64,000 nucleotides of DNA, taken from Pseudomonas khavaziana. Lineage in GTDB: Bacteria; Pseudomonadota; Gammaproteobacteria; Pseudomonadales; Pseudomonadaceae. The stretch covers positions 78,062-142,061 of the forward strand of contig NZ_JAHSTT010000014.1 of NCBI RefSeq assembly GCF_019145205.1, given 5' to 3'. Positions 34,992-44,274 of the stretch are shown here, one piece after another. Below the pieces are notes generated by a model. That model was given only the letters and a program-made list of their open reading frames with translations. It was not told the DNA's origin and ran no database searches. The stretch's first letter is position 1, and the number at the start of each line of letters is the position of its first letter. Made by a program: the position numbers and the translations under genes.

Positions 34992-36158
34992 ATGAATCTT
35001 CACGAGTATCAGGGTAAGCAGCTGTTCGCTGAATACGGCCTGCCAGTTTCCAAGGGCTACGCAGTAGACACCCCGGAAGCAGCAGCAGAAGCTTGCGACA
35101 AAATCGGCGGCAGCGAGTGGGTGGTCAAAGCCCAGGTCCACGCCGGTGGTCGCGGTAAAGCGGGCGGCGTCAAGCTGGTTCGCAGCAAAGAAGACGCCAA
35201 GGCCTTCGCACAGCAGTGGCTGGGCAAGCGTCTGGTAACTTACCAGACTGATGCCAATGGCCAGCCAGTCACCAAGATCCTGGTTGAATCGTGCACTGAT
35301 ATCGCTAAAGAGCTGTACCTGGGCGCTGTCGTTGACCGTTCGAGCCGTCGCATCGTATTCATGGCTTCCACCGAAGGTGGCGTGGACATCGAGAAAATCG
35401 CTCACGAAACCCCAGAAAAAATCCTGAAAGCCACTATCGATCCACTGGTTGGCGCCCAGCCATTCCAGGGTCGTGAACTGGCTTTCCAGCTGGGCCTGGA
35501 AGGCAAGCAAGTTGCCCAGTTCGCCAAGATCTTCGTAGGTCTGGCCAAACTGTTCCAGGATCACGATCTGGCCCTGCTGGAAGTGAACCCGCTGGTGATC
35601 AAGGCTGACGGCGATCTGCACTGCCTCGACGCCAAGATCAACATCGACGCCAACGCCATGTACCGTCAGCCTAAGCTGAAGACTTTCCACGATCCGTCGC
35701 AAGACGATCCGCGCGAAGCGCACGCTGCCAAGTTCGAACTGAACTACGTAGCCCTGGAAGGTAACATCGGTTGCATGGTCAACGGTGCTGGCCTGGCCAT
35801 GGGTACCATGGACATCGTCAACCTGCATGGCGGCAAGCCAGCCAACTTCCTCGACGTAGGTGGTGGCGCTACCAAAGAGCGCGTTACCGAAGCGTTCAAG
35901 ATCATCCTGTCCGACTCCAACGTCGCTGCAGTACTGGTCAACATCTTCGGCGGCATCGTTCGTTGCGACATGATTGCCGAAGGCATCATCGGTGCAGTGA
36001 AAGAAGTCGGCGTCAAAATCCCGGTTGTTGTGCGCCTTGAAGGTAACAACGCTGAACTGGGCGCTAAAGTACTGGCAGAAAGCGGTTTGAACATCATCGC
36101 GGCTACCAGCCTGACCGACGCTGCTCAACAAGTTGTCAAAGCTGCGGAGGGCAAGTAA
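34992..36158 (+). CDS. sucC: Succinyl-CoA synthetase beta subunit
   Basis: A 388-residue ATP-grasp subunit, the same length as in E. coli. MNLHEYQGKQLFAEYGLPV starts the family fold; VVKAQVHAGGRGKAGGVKL binds nucleotide, LEVNPLVI lies at the metal site, and GGATKERVTEAFK and VNIFGGIVRCD form the ligase domain. An upstream in-frame ATG (34944) would add 16 residues unlike the family. The 204-bp gap after lpdG may hold an additional promoter. Confidence 0.96.
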   Translation: MNLHEYQGKQLFAEYGLPVSKGYAVDTPEAAAEACDKIGGSEWVVKAQVHAGGRGKAGGVKLVRSKEDAKAFAQQWLGKRLVTYQTDANGQPVTKILVESCTDIAKELYLGAVVDRSSRRIVFMASTEGGVDIEKIAHETPEKILKATIDPLVGAQPFQGRELAFQLGLEGKQVAQFAKIFVGLAKLFQDHDLALLEVNPLVIKADGDLHCLDAKINIDANAMYRQPKLKTFHDPSQDDPREAHAAKFELNYVALEGNIGCMVNGAGLAMGTMDIVNLHGGKPANFLDVGGGATKERVTEAFKIILSDSNVAAVLVNIFGGIVRCDMIAEGIIGAVKEVGVKIPVVVRLEGNNAELGAKVLAESGLNIIAATSLTDAAQQVVKAAEGK

Positions 36159-37039
36159 TGAGCGTCCTGATCAATAAAGACACCAAAGTTATCTGCCAGG
36201 GTATTACCGGTTCGCAAGGTAGTTTCCACACCCAGCAAGCCATCGAGTACGGCACCCAGATGGTTGGCGGCGTAACACCAGGCAAAGGCGGCACCGAGCA
36301 CCTGGGCCTGCCCGTGTTCAACACCGTGAAAGAAGCAGTAGAAGCCACTGGCGCCACCGCCAGCGTGATCTACGTTCCAGCTCCTTTCTGCAAGGACTCG
36401 ATCCTGGAAGCGGCATTCGGCGGCATCAAGCTGATCGTGTGCATCACCGAAGGCATTCCTACCCTGGACATGCTGGACGCTAAAGTTAAGTGCGACGAGC
36501 TGGGCGTAGTCCTGATCGGCCCTAACTGCCCAGGCGTGATCACCCCAGGCGAATGCAAGATCGGCATCATGCCAGGTCACATTCACTTGCCAGGTAAAGT
36601 CGGTATCGTTTCCCGTTCCGGCACCCTGACCTACGAAGCTGTGAAGCAGACCACTGACGCCGGTTTCGGTCAGTCGACTTGCGTCGGCATCGGCGGTGAC
36701 CCGATCCCAGGTTCGAACTTCATCGACATCCTGAAGCTGTTCCAGGAAGACCCGAAGACCGAAGCGATCGTGATGATCGGTGAGATCGGCGGTTCGGCCG
36801 AAGAAGAAGCGGCTGCCTACATCAAGGCACACGTGACCAAGCCGGTTGTTTCCTACATCGCCGGTGTGACTGCCCCTGCGGGCAAGCGCATGGGCCATGC
36901 TGGCGCAATCATCTCTGGCGGCAAAGGCACTGCAGACGAGAAATTCGCTGCTCTGCAAGACGCAGGTGTTAAAACCGTGCGTTCGCTGGCAGACATCGGC
37001 AAGGCCCTGGCCGAGCTGACTGGTTGGGCTGTCAAGTAA
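36158..37039 (+). CDS. sucD: Succinyl-CoA synthetase alpha subunit
   Basis: A 293-residue subunit carrying the phosphohistidine: GKRMGHAGAIISGGKGTA near residue 246. The N-terminal CoA-binding domain has CQGITGSQGSFHTQQAIEYG and GGVTPGKGG. Its ATG overlaps the sucC stop by one base (TAATG). A terminator follows 30 bases after the stop. Confidence 0.97.
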   Translation: MSVLINKDTKVICQGITGSQGSFHTQQAIEYGTQMVGGVTPGKGGTEHLGLPVFNTVKEAVEATGATASVIYVPAPFCKDSILEAAFGGIKLIVCITEGIPTLDMLDAKVKCDELGVVLIGPNCPGVITPGECKIGIMPGHIHLPGKVGIVSRSGTLTYEAVKQTTDAGFGQSTCVGIGGDPIPGSNFIDILKLFQEDPKTEAIVMIGEIGGSAEEEAAAYIKAHVTKPVVSYIAGVTAPAGKRMGHAGAIISGGKGTADEKFAALQDAGVKTVRSLADIGKALAELTGWAVK

Positions 37040-37069
37040 GCCTCGCGCTTAGCTGACGCTTCACCACAC

Positions 37070-37096
37070 AAAGGCCACCTTCGGGTGGCCTTTGTG
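37070..37096 (+). terminator. Terminator of the suc operon
   Basis: AAAGGCCACC and GGTGGCCTTT pair around a TTCG tetraloop, a very stable hairpin, followed by TTTG. Confidence 0.85.
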
Positions 37097-37123
37097 CATT
37101 CTGTGTCTGCGATATGGCCCTTC

Positions 37124-37223
37124 TGCAGGAGCGAGCTTGCTCGCGAAAAACGTCAACGATAACGCGTGCTGCCTGAATGAACGCGGCGCCTGTGGGTTTT
37201 TCGCGAGCGAGCTCGCTCCTACA
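37124..37223. repeat. REPIN (GTAGGAGCGAG class) after sucD
   Basis: TGCAGGAGCGAGCTTGCTCG and CGAGCGAGCTCGCTCCTACA inverted. The following 240 bases to braB hold an 8-bp hairpin GCGACATT/AATGTCGC at 37256-37273 and nothing else I can assign. Confidence 0.9.
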
Positions 37224-37466
37224 AAAAACTGTATGGGCAAATTAAGTATGAAAACGCGACATTCAAATGTCGCTTATCGGACAGAGCGCCCCGCAACAGT
37301 GCGTTTGTCAGCCTAATTCTGTACCCTAGCCGCCTCTTTATGCGTCCGCATCCCAAAAGGAAGCTGCGCGCTGGTACGGTCAGCCCCCATCAGGGCCGGC
37401 AGCATTTCCCTCATCCATAGGGAAGCCCTCTCTAAATTCCGATTCAGTAGTGTGGTATTTCCTCAA

Positions 37467-38780
37467 ATGAAAGTGTTGAAAAGCCAGGATATCCTGGCGT
37501 TGGGCTTTATGACCTTTGCCCTGTTCGTGGGCGCCGGCAACATCATCTTCCCGCCTATCGTTGGCTTGCAGTCGGGGCCCCATGTCTGGATGGCGGCGCT
37601 GGGCTTCTTGATCACTGCGGTCGGTTTGCCGGTGGTCACTGTGATCGCGTTGGCCAAGGTCGGTGGCGGCATGGATGCGCTGAGCAGCCCAATTGGCAAG
37701 ATCGCCGGTGGCCTGCTGGCGGCGGCTGCGTACCTGGCGGTAGGGCCGCTGTTCGCGACCCCGCGTACGGCGACGGTGTCATTTGAAGTGGGTCTTGCGC
37801 CGTTGACCGGTGAAAGTCCGTTGGCGCTGTTCCTCTACAGCTCTGTGTATTTCCTGGTGGTGTTCTTTGTCTCGTTGTATCCAGGCCGGTTGTTGGACAC
37901 GGTAGGTCGTTTCCTCGCACCGCTGAAGATTATCGCCCTGGCCATCCTCGGTATCGCCGCGTTTGCCTTGCCGGCCGGTGAAGTGGGGGTTGCCACCACG
38001 GAATACGTCGCCGCGCCATTCTCCCAAGGTTTTATCAACGGCTACCTGACCATGGATACCCTGGGTGCCCTGGTGTTCGGCATCGTGATCGTCAACGCGA
38101 TCCGCTCCCGGGGTGTCGAATCGCCCAAGTTGATCACCCGTTACGCGATCATTGCCGGGCTGATAGCCGGCGTGGGCCTGGCGCTGGTGTACGTCAGCCT
38201 GTTCCGCCTGGGCTCGGGCAGCCATGCGGTCGCCGCCGGTGCCAGCAATGGGGCAGCGGTACTGCACGCCTACGTGCAACACACGTTCGGCTCCCTGGGC
38301 AGCGGCTTCCTTGCCCTGCTGATTTCCCTGGCGTGCCTGGTCACCGCCGTAGGCCTGACCTGCGCCTGCGCCGAGTACTTCAGCAAGATCCTGCCGCTGT
38401 CCTACAAGACCCTGGTAGTAATCCTGGCAGTGTTCTCGTTGTTCGTGTCCAACCTGGGCCTGACCAAGCTGATCGCCTTCTCGATTCCGGTACTTACTGC
38501 CATCTACCCGCCGTGCATCGTGCTGGTGGCGCTGAGCTTCTGTAAGGATTTCTGGCAGGAGCAAGGGCGTATTGTCGGACCGGTAATGCTGGTGTCGTTT
38601 ATCTTTGGCTGCATCGACGCTCTCAAGGGGGCGGGTCTGGCGGATTGGATGCCAGCGCAACTGACACACTTGCCGCTGAGCGAGCAAGGCCTGGCCTGGC
38701 TGGTGCCCTCGGTGATGACCCTGGTCGTGGCAGTGGTGGTCGACCGTCTGCTCGGCAAGCGTAGCGAAGCCATCGCATAA
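37467..38780 (+). CDS. braB: Branched-chain amino acid:cation symporter
   Basis: A 437-residue carrier of the BrnQ/BraB family (LIVCS), importing leucine, isoleucine and valine with a cation. MTFALFVGAGNIIFPP is the family hallmark in helix 1, VGPLFATPRTATVSFEVG the second. About twelve helices follow. Placement right after sucCD is the same as P. aeruginosa braB, which supports the symbol. Start MKVLKSQD at 37467; a weak start 15 bases earlier exists. Confidence 0.93.
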   Translation: MKVLKSQDILALGFMTFALFVGAGNIIFPPIVGLQSGPHVWMAALGFLITAVGLPVVTVIALAKVGGGMDALSSPIGKIAGGLLAAAAYLAVGPLFATPRTATVSFEVGLAPLTGESPLALFLYSSVYFLVVFFVSLYPGRLLDTVGRFLAPLKIIALAILGIAAFALPAGEVGVATTEYVAAPFSQGFINGYLTMDTLGALVFGIVIVNAIRSRGVESPKLITRYAIIAGLIAGVGLALVYVSLFRLGSGSHAVAAGASNGAAVLHAYVQHTFGSLGSGFLALLISLACLVTAVGLTCACAEYFSKILPLSYKTLVVILAVFSLFVSNLGLTKLIAFSIPVLTAIYPPCIVLVALSFCKDFWQEQGRIVGPVMLVSFIFGCIDALKGAGLADWMPAQLTHLPLSEQGLAWLVPSVMTLVVAVVVDRLLGKRSEAIA

Positions 38781-38802
38781 CGGATTGTTTGAGGCTGTAT
38801 TG

Positions 38803-38837
38803 AAATGCCCCGTATCAATCGATACGGGGCATTTTTT
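38803..38837 (+). terminator. Terminator of braB
   Basis: A 14-bp perfect stem, AAATGCCCCGTATC / GATACGGGGCATTT, with a 4-base loop and a T run. Confidence 0.9.
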
Positions 38838-38951
38838 ATGCGTATGAGGTTACATATTTCTAAAGTTGTAACCCGGTAAGAGTGGAAGGAGGGTTTGCCC
38901 TCGCTCAAAGTTTACCGCATTCGCCACACCCTCTCATGTAATAGGACCTGC

Positions 38952-39692
38952 ATGTCGTTCGTTGAAACCAACCAAGCTCACTTGCTCGCCGCACTCTGGT
39001 TTGTTATCTGCTGGGGCGGCTACACCCGTTACGCCACCTGGAAAGCCCGTGACACTGCGTGTCTGGCCAGCGTGTTGCATCTGTACCGCGAAGACTGGAT
39101 GCGCCGCATGCTATTGCGCGATAACCGCATCGCCGACGCCAGCGTGATCGGCAACCTGGAACGCAATGCCTCGTTCTTTGCCTCCAGCACCTTGATCATC
39201 CTTGCCGGTATTCTCACTGTGCTCGGCGCTTCCGAACGGGCGGTGTCGTTGCTGGCGGACATTCCCATGGTGCAGCAGGCGTCCCGCGGGATGTCGGAGA
39301 TCAAATTGCTTTGCCTGGCACTGGTATTTGTCTATGCGTTTTTTACCTTCAGTTGGTGTATGCGCCAGTACAACTTTGCGGCGGTGCTGGTGGGGTCGGC
39401 GCCGATGATCGGTGAGCGGCAGGTTTTGGAACAGGAGCGCAAGGCGTTCGCGTCCCGGGCGGCACGGGTAATTTCCATGGCGGCCAATCAATTCAACCTT
39501 GGGCTGCGTTCTTATTATTTCGGTATGACCATGCTGGCCTGGTTTGTCAGCCCTTGGCTGTTCATGTTGATGAGCAGCGGGGTGGTGCTGGTGCTTTATC
39601 ACCGAGAATTTCATTCTGCGGTGCTGCAAGTGATGGTCTATACCCCGACCGATATGTCTGCGCCGGAGTCGGTCAAAGAGGCCGCACTCTGA
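38952..39692 (+). CDS. DUF599-family membrane protein
   Basis: A 246-residue protein with about four to five helices and the DUF599 layout: LLAALWFVICWGGYTRYA at the start, LYREDWMRRMLLRDNRIADAS, LERNASFFASSTLIILAGIL, YAFFTFSWCMRQYNFAAVLVG and NQFNLGLRSYYFGM. The function is unknown. ATG at 38952 follows AGGA. A single gene with its own terminator. Confidence 0.87.
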   Translation: MSFVETNQAHLLAALWFVICWGGYTRYATWKARDTACLASVLHLYREDWMRRMLLRDNRIADASVIGNLERNASFFASSTLIILAGILTVLGASERAVSLLADIPMVQQASRGMSEIKLLCLALVFVYAFFTFSWCMRQYNFAAVLVGSAPMIGERQVLEQERKAFASRAARVISMAANQFNLGLRSYYFGMTMLAWFVSPWLFMLMSSGVVLVLYHREFHSAVLQVMVYTPTDMSAPESVKEAAL

Positions 39693-39723
39693 TTACGCCT
39701 GTGCCCGGCGCAAAATAAGCAGA

Positions 39724-39759
39724 CAAAAAAAGCCCGCTATCTAAGCGGGCTTTTTTTTT
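39724..39759. terminator. Bidirectional terminator
   Basis: AGCCCGCT / AGCGGGCT stem with a 5-base loop between an A run and nine T. It serves the DUF599 gene and the convergent lipoprotein gene. Confidence 0.9.
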
Positions 39760-39778
39760 GCGGAATCAGACCAGCCTA

Positions 39779-40036
39779 TTAAGGCTTGGCAGGCTCTGCT
39801 GGTGCGGCAGGTGCAGCTTCTTTTGCGGCAGCTTCGTTAGCTTCAGCCTGAGCTTTGGCAGCATCGGCGTTTTCTTTCGCAGCGTCGTTCACTTTATCCT
39901 GTGCTTTAGCCATGTCTTGCTGAGCTTGCTCTTTATGGGCAGCAGCGTCTTGGGCTTTGTCTTCGGATTTCTTGTCGCAGGCAGCCAGGCCGAGGGCAGC
40001 GGCCAGCATCATGGAAATAGCTAATGTCTTGCGCAT
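39779..40036 (-). CDS. Small alanine-rich lipoprotein
   Basis: An 85-residue precursor with a good lipobox, LGLAAC, giving Cys20 as the lipidated residue. The mature part is almost wholly charged and alanine-rich (KKSEDKAQDAAAHKEQAQQ onward), a pattern of heptads suited to a helical coiled coil, and it ends in an Ala-Pro tail (AAPAAPAEPAKP). It resembles Lpp/OprI-like structural lipoproteins in composition only. Lys at the lipoprotein +2 region (C-D-K) includes Asp at +2, which in enterobacteria signals inner-membrane retention. Confidence 0.8.
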   Translation of the reverse strand: MRKTLAISMMLAAALGLAACDKKSEDKAQDAAAHKEQAQQDMAKAQDKVNDAAKENADAAKAQAEANEAAAKEAAPAAPAEPAKP

Positions 40037-40194
40037 GGGGTGTTTCTCCTTATTGAAGATATCTACTGGCCTTTCGAGCCTAATGGGCCAGCATTAGTTC
40101 CTTTTATCCCACAGATATATATACGTTTTCGCACAGAAACTTTTTTTCGGCGTTTTCAGTCCGCCGGGTTCACACTAATAAGAGTCTAAAATCA

Positions 40195-40671
40195 ATGACC
40201 GAAAACCCCTTGTTAGAGCGTGCCGCACGCTTTGTTTCGGCGCTGCGCCACTGCCAGGTGCTGGGTGTTGCCGTGCATGCGGCCAGTGAGGAGGGCATGA
40301 CCCTCGTGCTGCCTTACGGCGCGCATATCGTCGGTGACCCCCTCTCCGGAGTGATCCATGGTGGCGCGCTGACTTCCTTGATGGACACGGCCTGCGGCAT
40401 GGCCACCCTGTGCGTATTAGCCGAATTCGAGGTGTGCCCGACCCTGGACCTGCGTATCGACTACATGCACCCGGCCGAGCCTCATAAGCCGGTCTATGGC
40501 TTTGCCCAATGCTATCGGGTCACCACTGATGTGATCTTTACCCGGGGTGTGGCTTACCAGGACGACCCGCAACAGCCCATCGCCCATGTGGTGGGCACGT
40601 TCATGCGCATGGGCAAGCGTCTTAGAGGCACGCAGGGGCTGGGTAGCACGATCAGTGGAGACCAGGCATGA
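40195..40671 (+). CDS. PaaI-type thioesterase, first of a pair
   Basis: A 158-residue hotdog-fold protein. GVIHGGALTSLMDTACGMAT carries the HGG motif and the Asp typical of PaaI-like acyl-CoA thioesterases, followed by TLDLRIDYMHPAEPHKPV. The substrate is unknown. It overlaps the next gene by four bases (ATGA), so the two hotdog proteins are made together and may form a heteromer (inference). Confidence 0.85.
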   Translation: MTENPLLERAARFVSALRHCQVLGVAVHAASEEGMTLVLPYGAHIVGDPLSGVIHGGALTSLMDTACGMATLCVLAEFEVCPTLDLRIDYMHPAEPHKPVYGFAQCYRVTTDVIFTRGVAYQDDPQQPIAHVVGTFMRMGKRLRGTQGLGSTISGDQA

Positions 40672-41120
40672 CCCATAGGTTCAAGACCCGCCTGGAGCAG
40701 GCCCTCGCTCGCGGCAATTACGACGCACTTCTAGACTTGGTGCCCTATGCCAAGCTGATCGGTGTCGAATGCACCCGGTTGGGGGATGAGCTGCTGTTTC
40801 GGCTGCCGGCCAACAAGGACAATATTGGTAACCCGATATTGCCGGCATTACATGGCGGGGTGATCGCCGGCTTCATGGAGCTGTCGGCGGCGATGCACCT
40901 GCTGGTGTCTACCGGCGCTCCGAGCCTGCCGAAGATTATCGACTTCTCCCTGGATTACCTGCGCGCCGGCCAGTTTCGCGACACCTACGCCAAATGCCAG
41001 GTATGGCGCCAGGGTCGCCGTGTGGCGAATGTGGCGATCACCGCGTGGCAGAGCACCCCGGCCGAACCGATTGCCACCGCCCGCGCACATTTCAAGATTG
41101 AGGATCTGGCCCGCCCTTGA
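40668..41120 (+). CDS. PaaI-type thioesterase, second of a pair
   Basis: A 150-residue hotdog protein. ALHGGVIAGFMELSAAMHL replaces the usual catalytic Asp by Glu in the helix, and IIDFSLDYLRAG matches the strand after it. It is more diverged from PaaI than its partner. Translationally coupled to the first gene and 90 bases before htpG. Confidence 0.83.
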   Translation: MTHRFKTRLEQALARGNYDALLDLVPYAKLIGVECTRLGDELLFRLPANKDNIGNPILPALHGGVIAGFMELSAAMHLLVSTGAPSLPKIIDFSLDYLRAGQFRDTYAKCQVWRQGRRVANVAITAWQSTPAEPIATARAHFKIEDLARP

Positions 41121-41209
41121 AATCCTGGTCTTAGCCCCCAACTTTGATGACAACCCGCCGCCAACCCTCAAGGGCGCGGCCATTGCCATCCAATTGGAGT
41201 TTGATGACC

Positions 41210-43114
41210 ATGAGTGTGGAAACTCAAAAGGAAACCCTGGGCTTCCAGACCGAGGTGAAGCAACTGCTGCACCTCATGATCCATTCGCTGTATTCCAACA
41301 AGGAAATCTTCCTTCGCGAATTGATCTCGAACGCCTCTGACGCTGTCGACAAATTACGTTTCGAAGCCCTGTCCAAGCCGGAGTTGCTGGAAGGTGGCGC
41401 GGAACTGAAAATCCGTGTGAGCTACGACAAAGACGCCAAGACCGTCACCCTCGAAGACAACGGTATCGGCATGAGCCGTGAAGAGGCGGTTACCCATCTG
41501 GGTACCATCGCCAAATCCGGCACTGCGGATTTCATGAAGAACCTCTCGGGTGACCAGAAAAAAGATTCGCACCTGATCGGCCAGTTCGGCGTGGGTTTCT
41601 ACTCGGCCTTCATCGTTGCCGACAAGGTCGAAGTGTTCAGCCGTCGTGCCGGGCTCGACGCCAGCGAAGGGGTGCACTGGGCTTCCAAAGGTGAGGGTGA
41701 GTTCGAAATCGCCACCATTGATAAGGCTGACCGCGGTACCCGCATCGTGCTGCATCTGAAATCCGGTGAAGACGAATTCGCCGATGGCTGGCGCCTGCGC
41801 AACATCATCAAGAAATACTCCGACCATATTGCATTGCCGATCGAATTGCCCAAGGAGCACACCGCTGCCGAAGGCGAAGAAAAGCCGGCCGAGGAGTGGG
41901 AAACCGTCAACCGCGCCAGCGCCCTGTGGACCCGCCCGCGTACCGAGATCAAGGACGAGGAATACCAGGAGTTCTACAAACACATCGGTCACGACTACGA
42001 AAACCCGCTGAGCTGGAGCCACAACAAGGTCGAAGGCAAGCTGGAATACAGCTCGTTGCTCTATGTGCCGGCTCGTGCTCCGTTCGACCTGTACCAGCGT
42101 GAAGCGCCCAAAGGCCTGAAGCTGTATGTGCAGCGCGTGTTCGTGATGGACCAGGCCGAATCCTTCCTGCCGCTGTACCTGCGCTTTATCAAGGGTGTGG
42201 TCGACTCCAACGACTTGTCGTTGAACGTGTCGCGGGAAATCCTGCAGAAAGACCCGATCATCGACTCCATGAAGTCTGCGCTGACCAAGCGCGTGCTCGA
42301 CATGCTGGAAAAACTGGCGAAGAACGAGCCTGAGCAATACAAGAGCTTCTGGAAGAACTTCGGTCAGGTGATGAAGGAAGGCCCGGCGGAAGACTTCGCC
42401 AACAAGGAAAAAATCGCCGGCTTGCTGCGTTTTGCTTCGACTCAAGGCAGTGATGCAGAGCAGGTCGTGTCACTGGCCGAATACCTGGCCCGTGCCAAGG
42501 AAGGTCAGGACAAGATCTACTACCTGACCGGCGAGAAGTACGAAGCCGTCAAGGACAGCCCGCACCTGGAAGTCTTCCGCAAGAAAGGCATCGAAGTGCT
42601 GCTGCTGACCGACCGTATCGATGAGTGGCTGATGAGCTATCTTACCGAGTTCGACGGCAAATCCTTCGTTGACGTCGCCCGTGGTGACCTGGACCTGGGT
42701 AACCTGGACTCCGAGGAAGAGAAGAAAGAAGCCGAGGAAGTCGCCAAGTCCAAAGAAGGCCTGGTTGAGCGGATCAAGGCGTCCCTGGGGGATGCGGTCA
42801 GTGAAGTACGGGTTTCCCATCGCCTGACCGACTCCCCGGCGATCCTGGCCATCGGCGAGCAGGACCTGGGCATGCAGATGCGCCAGATCCTCGAGGCCAG
42901 CGGCCAGAAAGTGCCGGATTCGAAGCCTATCTTCGAATTCAACCCGGCTCACCCGCTGATCGAGAAACTCGATGGCGAGCAGAGCGAAGAGCGTTTTGGC
43001 GATCTATCGCACATTCTCTTCGACCAAGCCGCCCTGGCAGCCGGCGACAGCCTGAAAGATCCAGCCGCCTATGTGCGCCGTCTGAACAAGCTGTTGGTTG
43101 AACTGTCGGTTTAA
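41210..43114 (+). CDS. htpG: Chaperone HtpG (Hsp90)
   Basis: A 634-residue cytoplasmic ATP-dependent chaperone. The N-terminal ATPase domain has SNKEIFLRELISNASDA, LEDNGIGMSREEA, HLGTIAKSGT and IGQFGVGFYSAF, all Hsp90 nucleotide-site motifs. The middle domain has LNVSREILQKDPII, and the C-terminus ends KLLVELSV. ATG 41210 with GGAG upstream; a longer frame to 41144 lacks support. No heat-shock promoter could be assigned with confidence. Confidence 0.96.
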   Translation: MSVETQKETLGFQTEVKQLLHLMIHSLYSNKEIFLRELISNASDAVDKLRFEALSKPELLEGGAELKIRVSYDKDAKTVTLEDNGIGMSREEAVTHLGTIAKSGTADFMKNLSGDQKKDSHLIGQFGVGFYSAFIVADKVEVFSRRAGLDASEGVHWASKGEGEFEIATIDKADRGTRIVLHLKSGEDEFADGWRLRNIIKKYSDHIALPIELPKEHTAAEGEEKPAEEWETVNRASALWTRPRTEIKDEEYQEFYKHIGHDYENPLSWSHNKVEGKLEYSSLLYVPARAPFDLYQREAPKGLKLYVQRVFVMDQAESFLPLYLRFIKGVVDSNDLSLNVSREILQKDPIIDSMKSALTKRVLDMLEKLAKNEPEQYKSFWKNFGQVMKEGPAEDFANKEKIAGLLRFASTQGSDAEQVVSLAEYLARAKEGQDKIYYLTGEKYEAVKDSPHLEVFRKKGIEVLLLTDRIDEWLMSYLTEFDGKSFVDVARGDLDLGNLDSEEEKKEAEEVAKSKEGLVERIKASLGDAVSEVRVSHRLTDSPAILAIGEQDLGMQMRQILEASGQKVPDSKPIFEFNPAHPLIEKLDGEQSEERFGDLSHILFDQAALAAGDSLKDPAAYVRRLNKLLVELSV

Positions 43115-43125
43115 TACCCGCGTAG

Positions 43126-43150
43126 AAAAACCCGCTTCGGCGGGTTTTTT
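43126..43150 (+). terminator. Terminator of htpG
   Basis: AAAAACCCGC TTCG GCGGGTTTTTT: TTCG tetraloop hairpin 12 bases after the stop. Confidence 0.9.
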
Positions 43151-43163
43151 CGTTCTGGCTCTA

Positions 43164-43265
43164 CTGTAGGAGCGAGCTTGCTCGCGAAGAACGTCAACGA
43201 TAACGCGCAAATGCTGAATGAACGCGGTGATCTCACGTTTTTCGCGAGCAAGCTCGCTCCTACAG
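43164..43265. repeat. REPIN (GTAGGAGCGAG class) before the dienelactone hydrolase gene
   Basis: CTGTAGGAGCGAGCTTGCTC and GAGCAAGCTCGCTCCTACAG inverted. It ends 36 bases before the hydrolase start, so the hydrolase promoter must lie within or before it. Confidence 0.92.
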
Positions 43266-43300
43266 GGGGCATCGTCAATCCATCTAAATTGGGGAAAATG

Positions 43301-44029
43301 ATGAGCCAAGTCACTGTACGTTCCGTGGTCTATCAGATTGATGGCCAGTCTTATGAAAGCCGCCTGGCGTTCGATGCCAGCCACAAGGGCCCGCTGCCGG
43401 GCTTGCTTATGGCACCGAACTGGATGGGGGTGAGTGCAGGCGCCGAGGAGATCGCCAAGCGTGTCGCCAGCAAAGGCTACGTAGTGCTGATTGCCGACCT
43501 CTACGGGCAAACCGTGCGTCCAAGCAATGGCGATGAAGCCGGTGCGGCGATGATGCCGCTGAAAAATGATCGCGCGCTGCTGAACAAGCGCATGCAATCG
43601 GCCTTTGAGCAGTTGCAGGGCCAGACCGAGGCGGCCGTCGATACGTCGAAGCTGGCGACCTTCGGTTTCTGCTTCGGCGGTTGCTGCTCTTTGGAGTTGG
43701 CGCGTACTGGGGCACCGCTCAAGGCAGCGATCTCGTTCCACGGCACCCTTGATACGCCAAATCCGGCGGATGCGAAGAATATCAAGGGCTCGGTGCTGGT
43801 CTTGCACGGTGCTTCCGATCCGTTGGTGCCCAAAGAACAACTGCCGGCGTTCGAAGATGAAATGAGCGCGGCGGGTGTGGATTGGCAGTTGCTGAGCTAC
43901 GGTGGCGCGGTGCATTCCTTCACCGACCCTGAGGCCAATGTGCCGGGCAAGATGATGTACGATGCCAAGACCGCTGCACGGGCGTTCCAGTCGATGCATA
44001 ACTTGTTGGATGAAGTGTTCAAGGGCTGA
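43301..44029 (+). CDS. Dienelactone hydrolase family protein
   Basis: A 242-residue alpha/beta hydrolase. FGFCFGGCC holds the cysteine nucleophile typical of this family, VLHGASDPLVP the aspartate and GAVHSFTDP the histidine, so a full Cys-Asp-His triad. The natural substrate is unknown; it may act on lactones or esters. I chose the second of two adjacent ATGs for its spacing to GGGG. An open frame extending to 43178 is translated REPIN. Confidence 0.87.
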   Translation: MSQVTVRSVVYQIDGQSYESRLAFDASHKGPLPGLLMAPNWMGVSAGAEEIAKRVASKGYVVLIADLYGQTVRPSNGDEAGAAMMPLKNDRALLNKRMQSAFEQLQGQTEAAVDTSKLATFGFCFGGCCSLELARTGAPLKAAISFHGTLDTPNPADAKNIKGSVLVLHGASDPLVPKEQLPAFEDEMSAAGVDWQLLSYGGAVHSFTDPEANVPGKMMYDAKTAARAFQSMHNLLDEVFKG

Positions 44030-44089
44030 TTTTTCAGCGCCTGTTCGGGCCTCATCGGGGCATGGGTATCTACACAGCTCTGGCGTGGC

Positions 44090-44240
44090 CCTGATCCGTG
44101 ACGAGGGCGCTTGCTCCCGCGATGGTCTGGCAGACGACGGGGATCCAACTGATGCCGAGCGGTGCAAATGTGGGAGCGGGCTTGCCCTAATGCCAGTCGG
44201 TTAAGCGCAGATCCCTTGTGGGAGGGGCCCCCGATGGCGG
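44090..44240. repeat. Decayed REP halves
   Basis: Three fragments, AGGGCGCTTGCTCCCG, GTGGGAGCGGGCTTGCCC and GTGGGAGGGGCCCCCGATGG, lie loosely in a 570-bp gene-free stretch. None forms a complete REPIN. Confidence 0.55.
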
Positions 44241-44274
44241 CCTTAGAGCCGACCGGGGTCTTGGTTTAAGCAGA

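Noticed and set aside
43178..43300. Longer N-terminus for the dienelactone hydrolase
   Set aside because: It would be encoded by a REPIN and the family starts at the chosen ATG.
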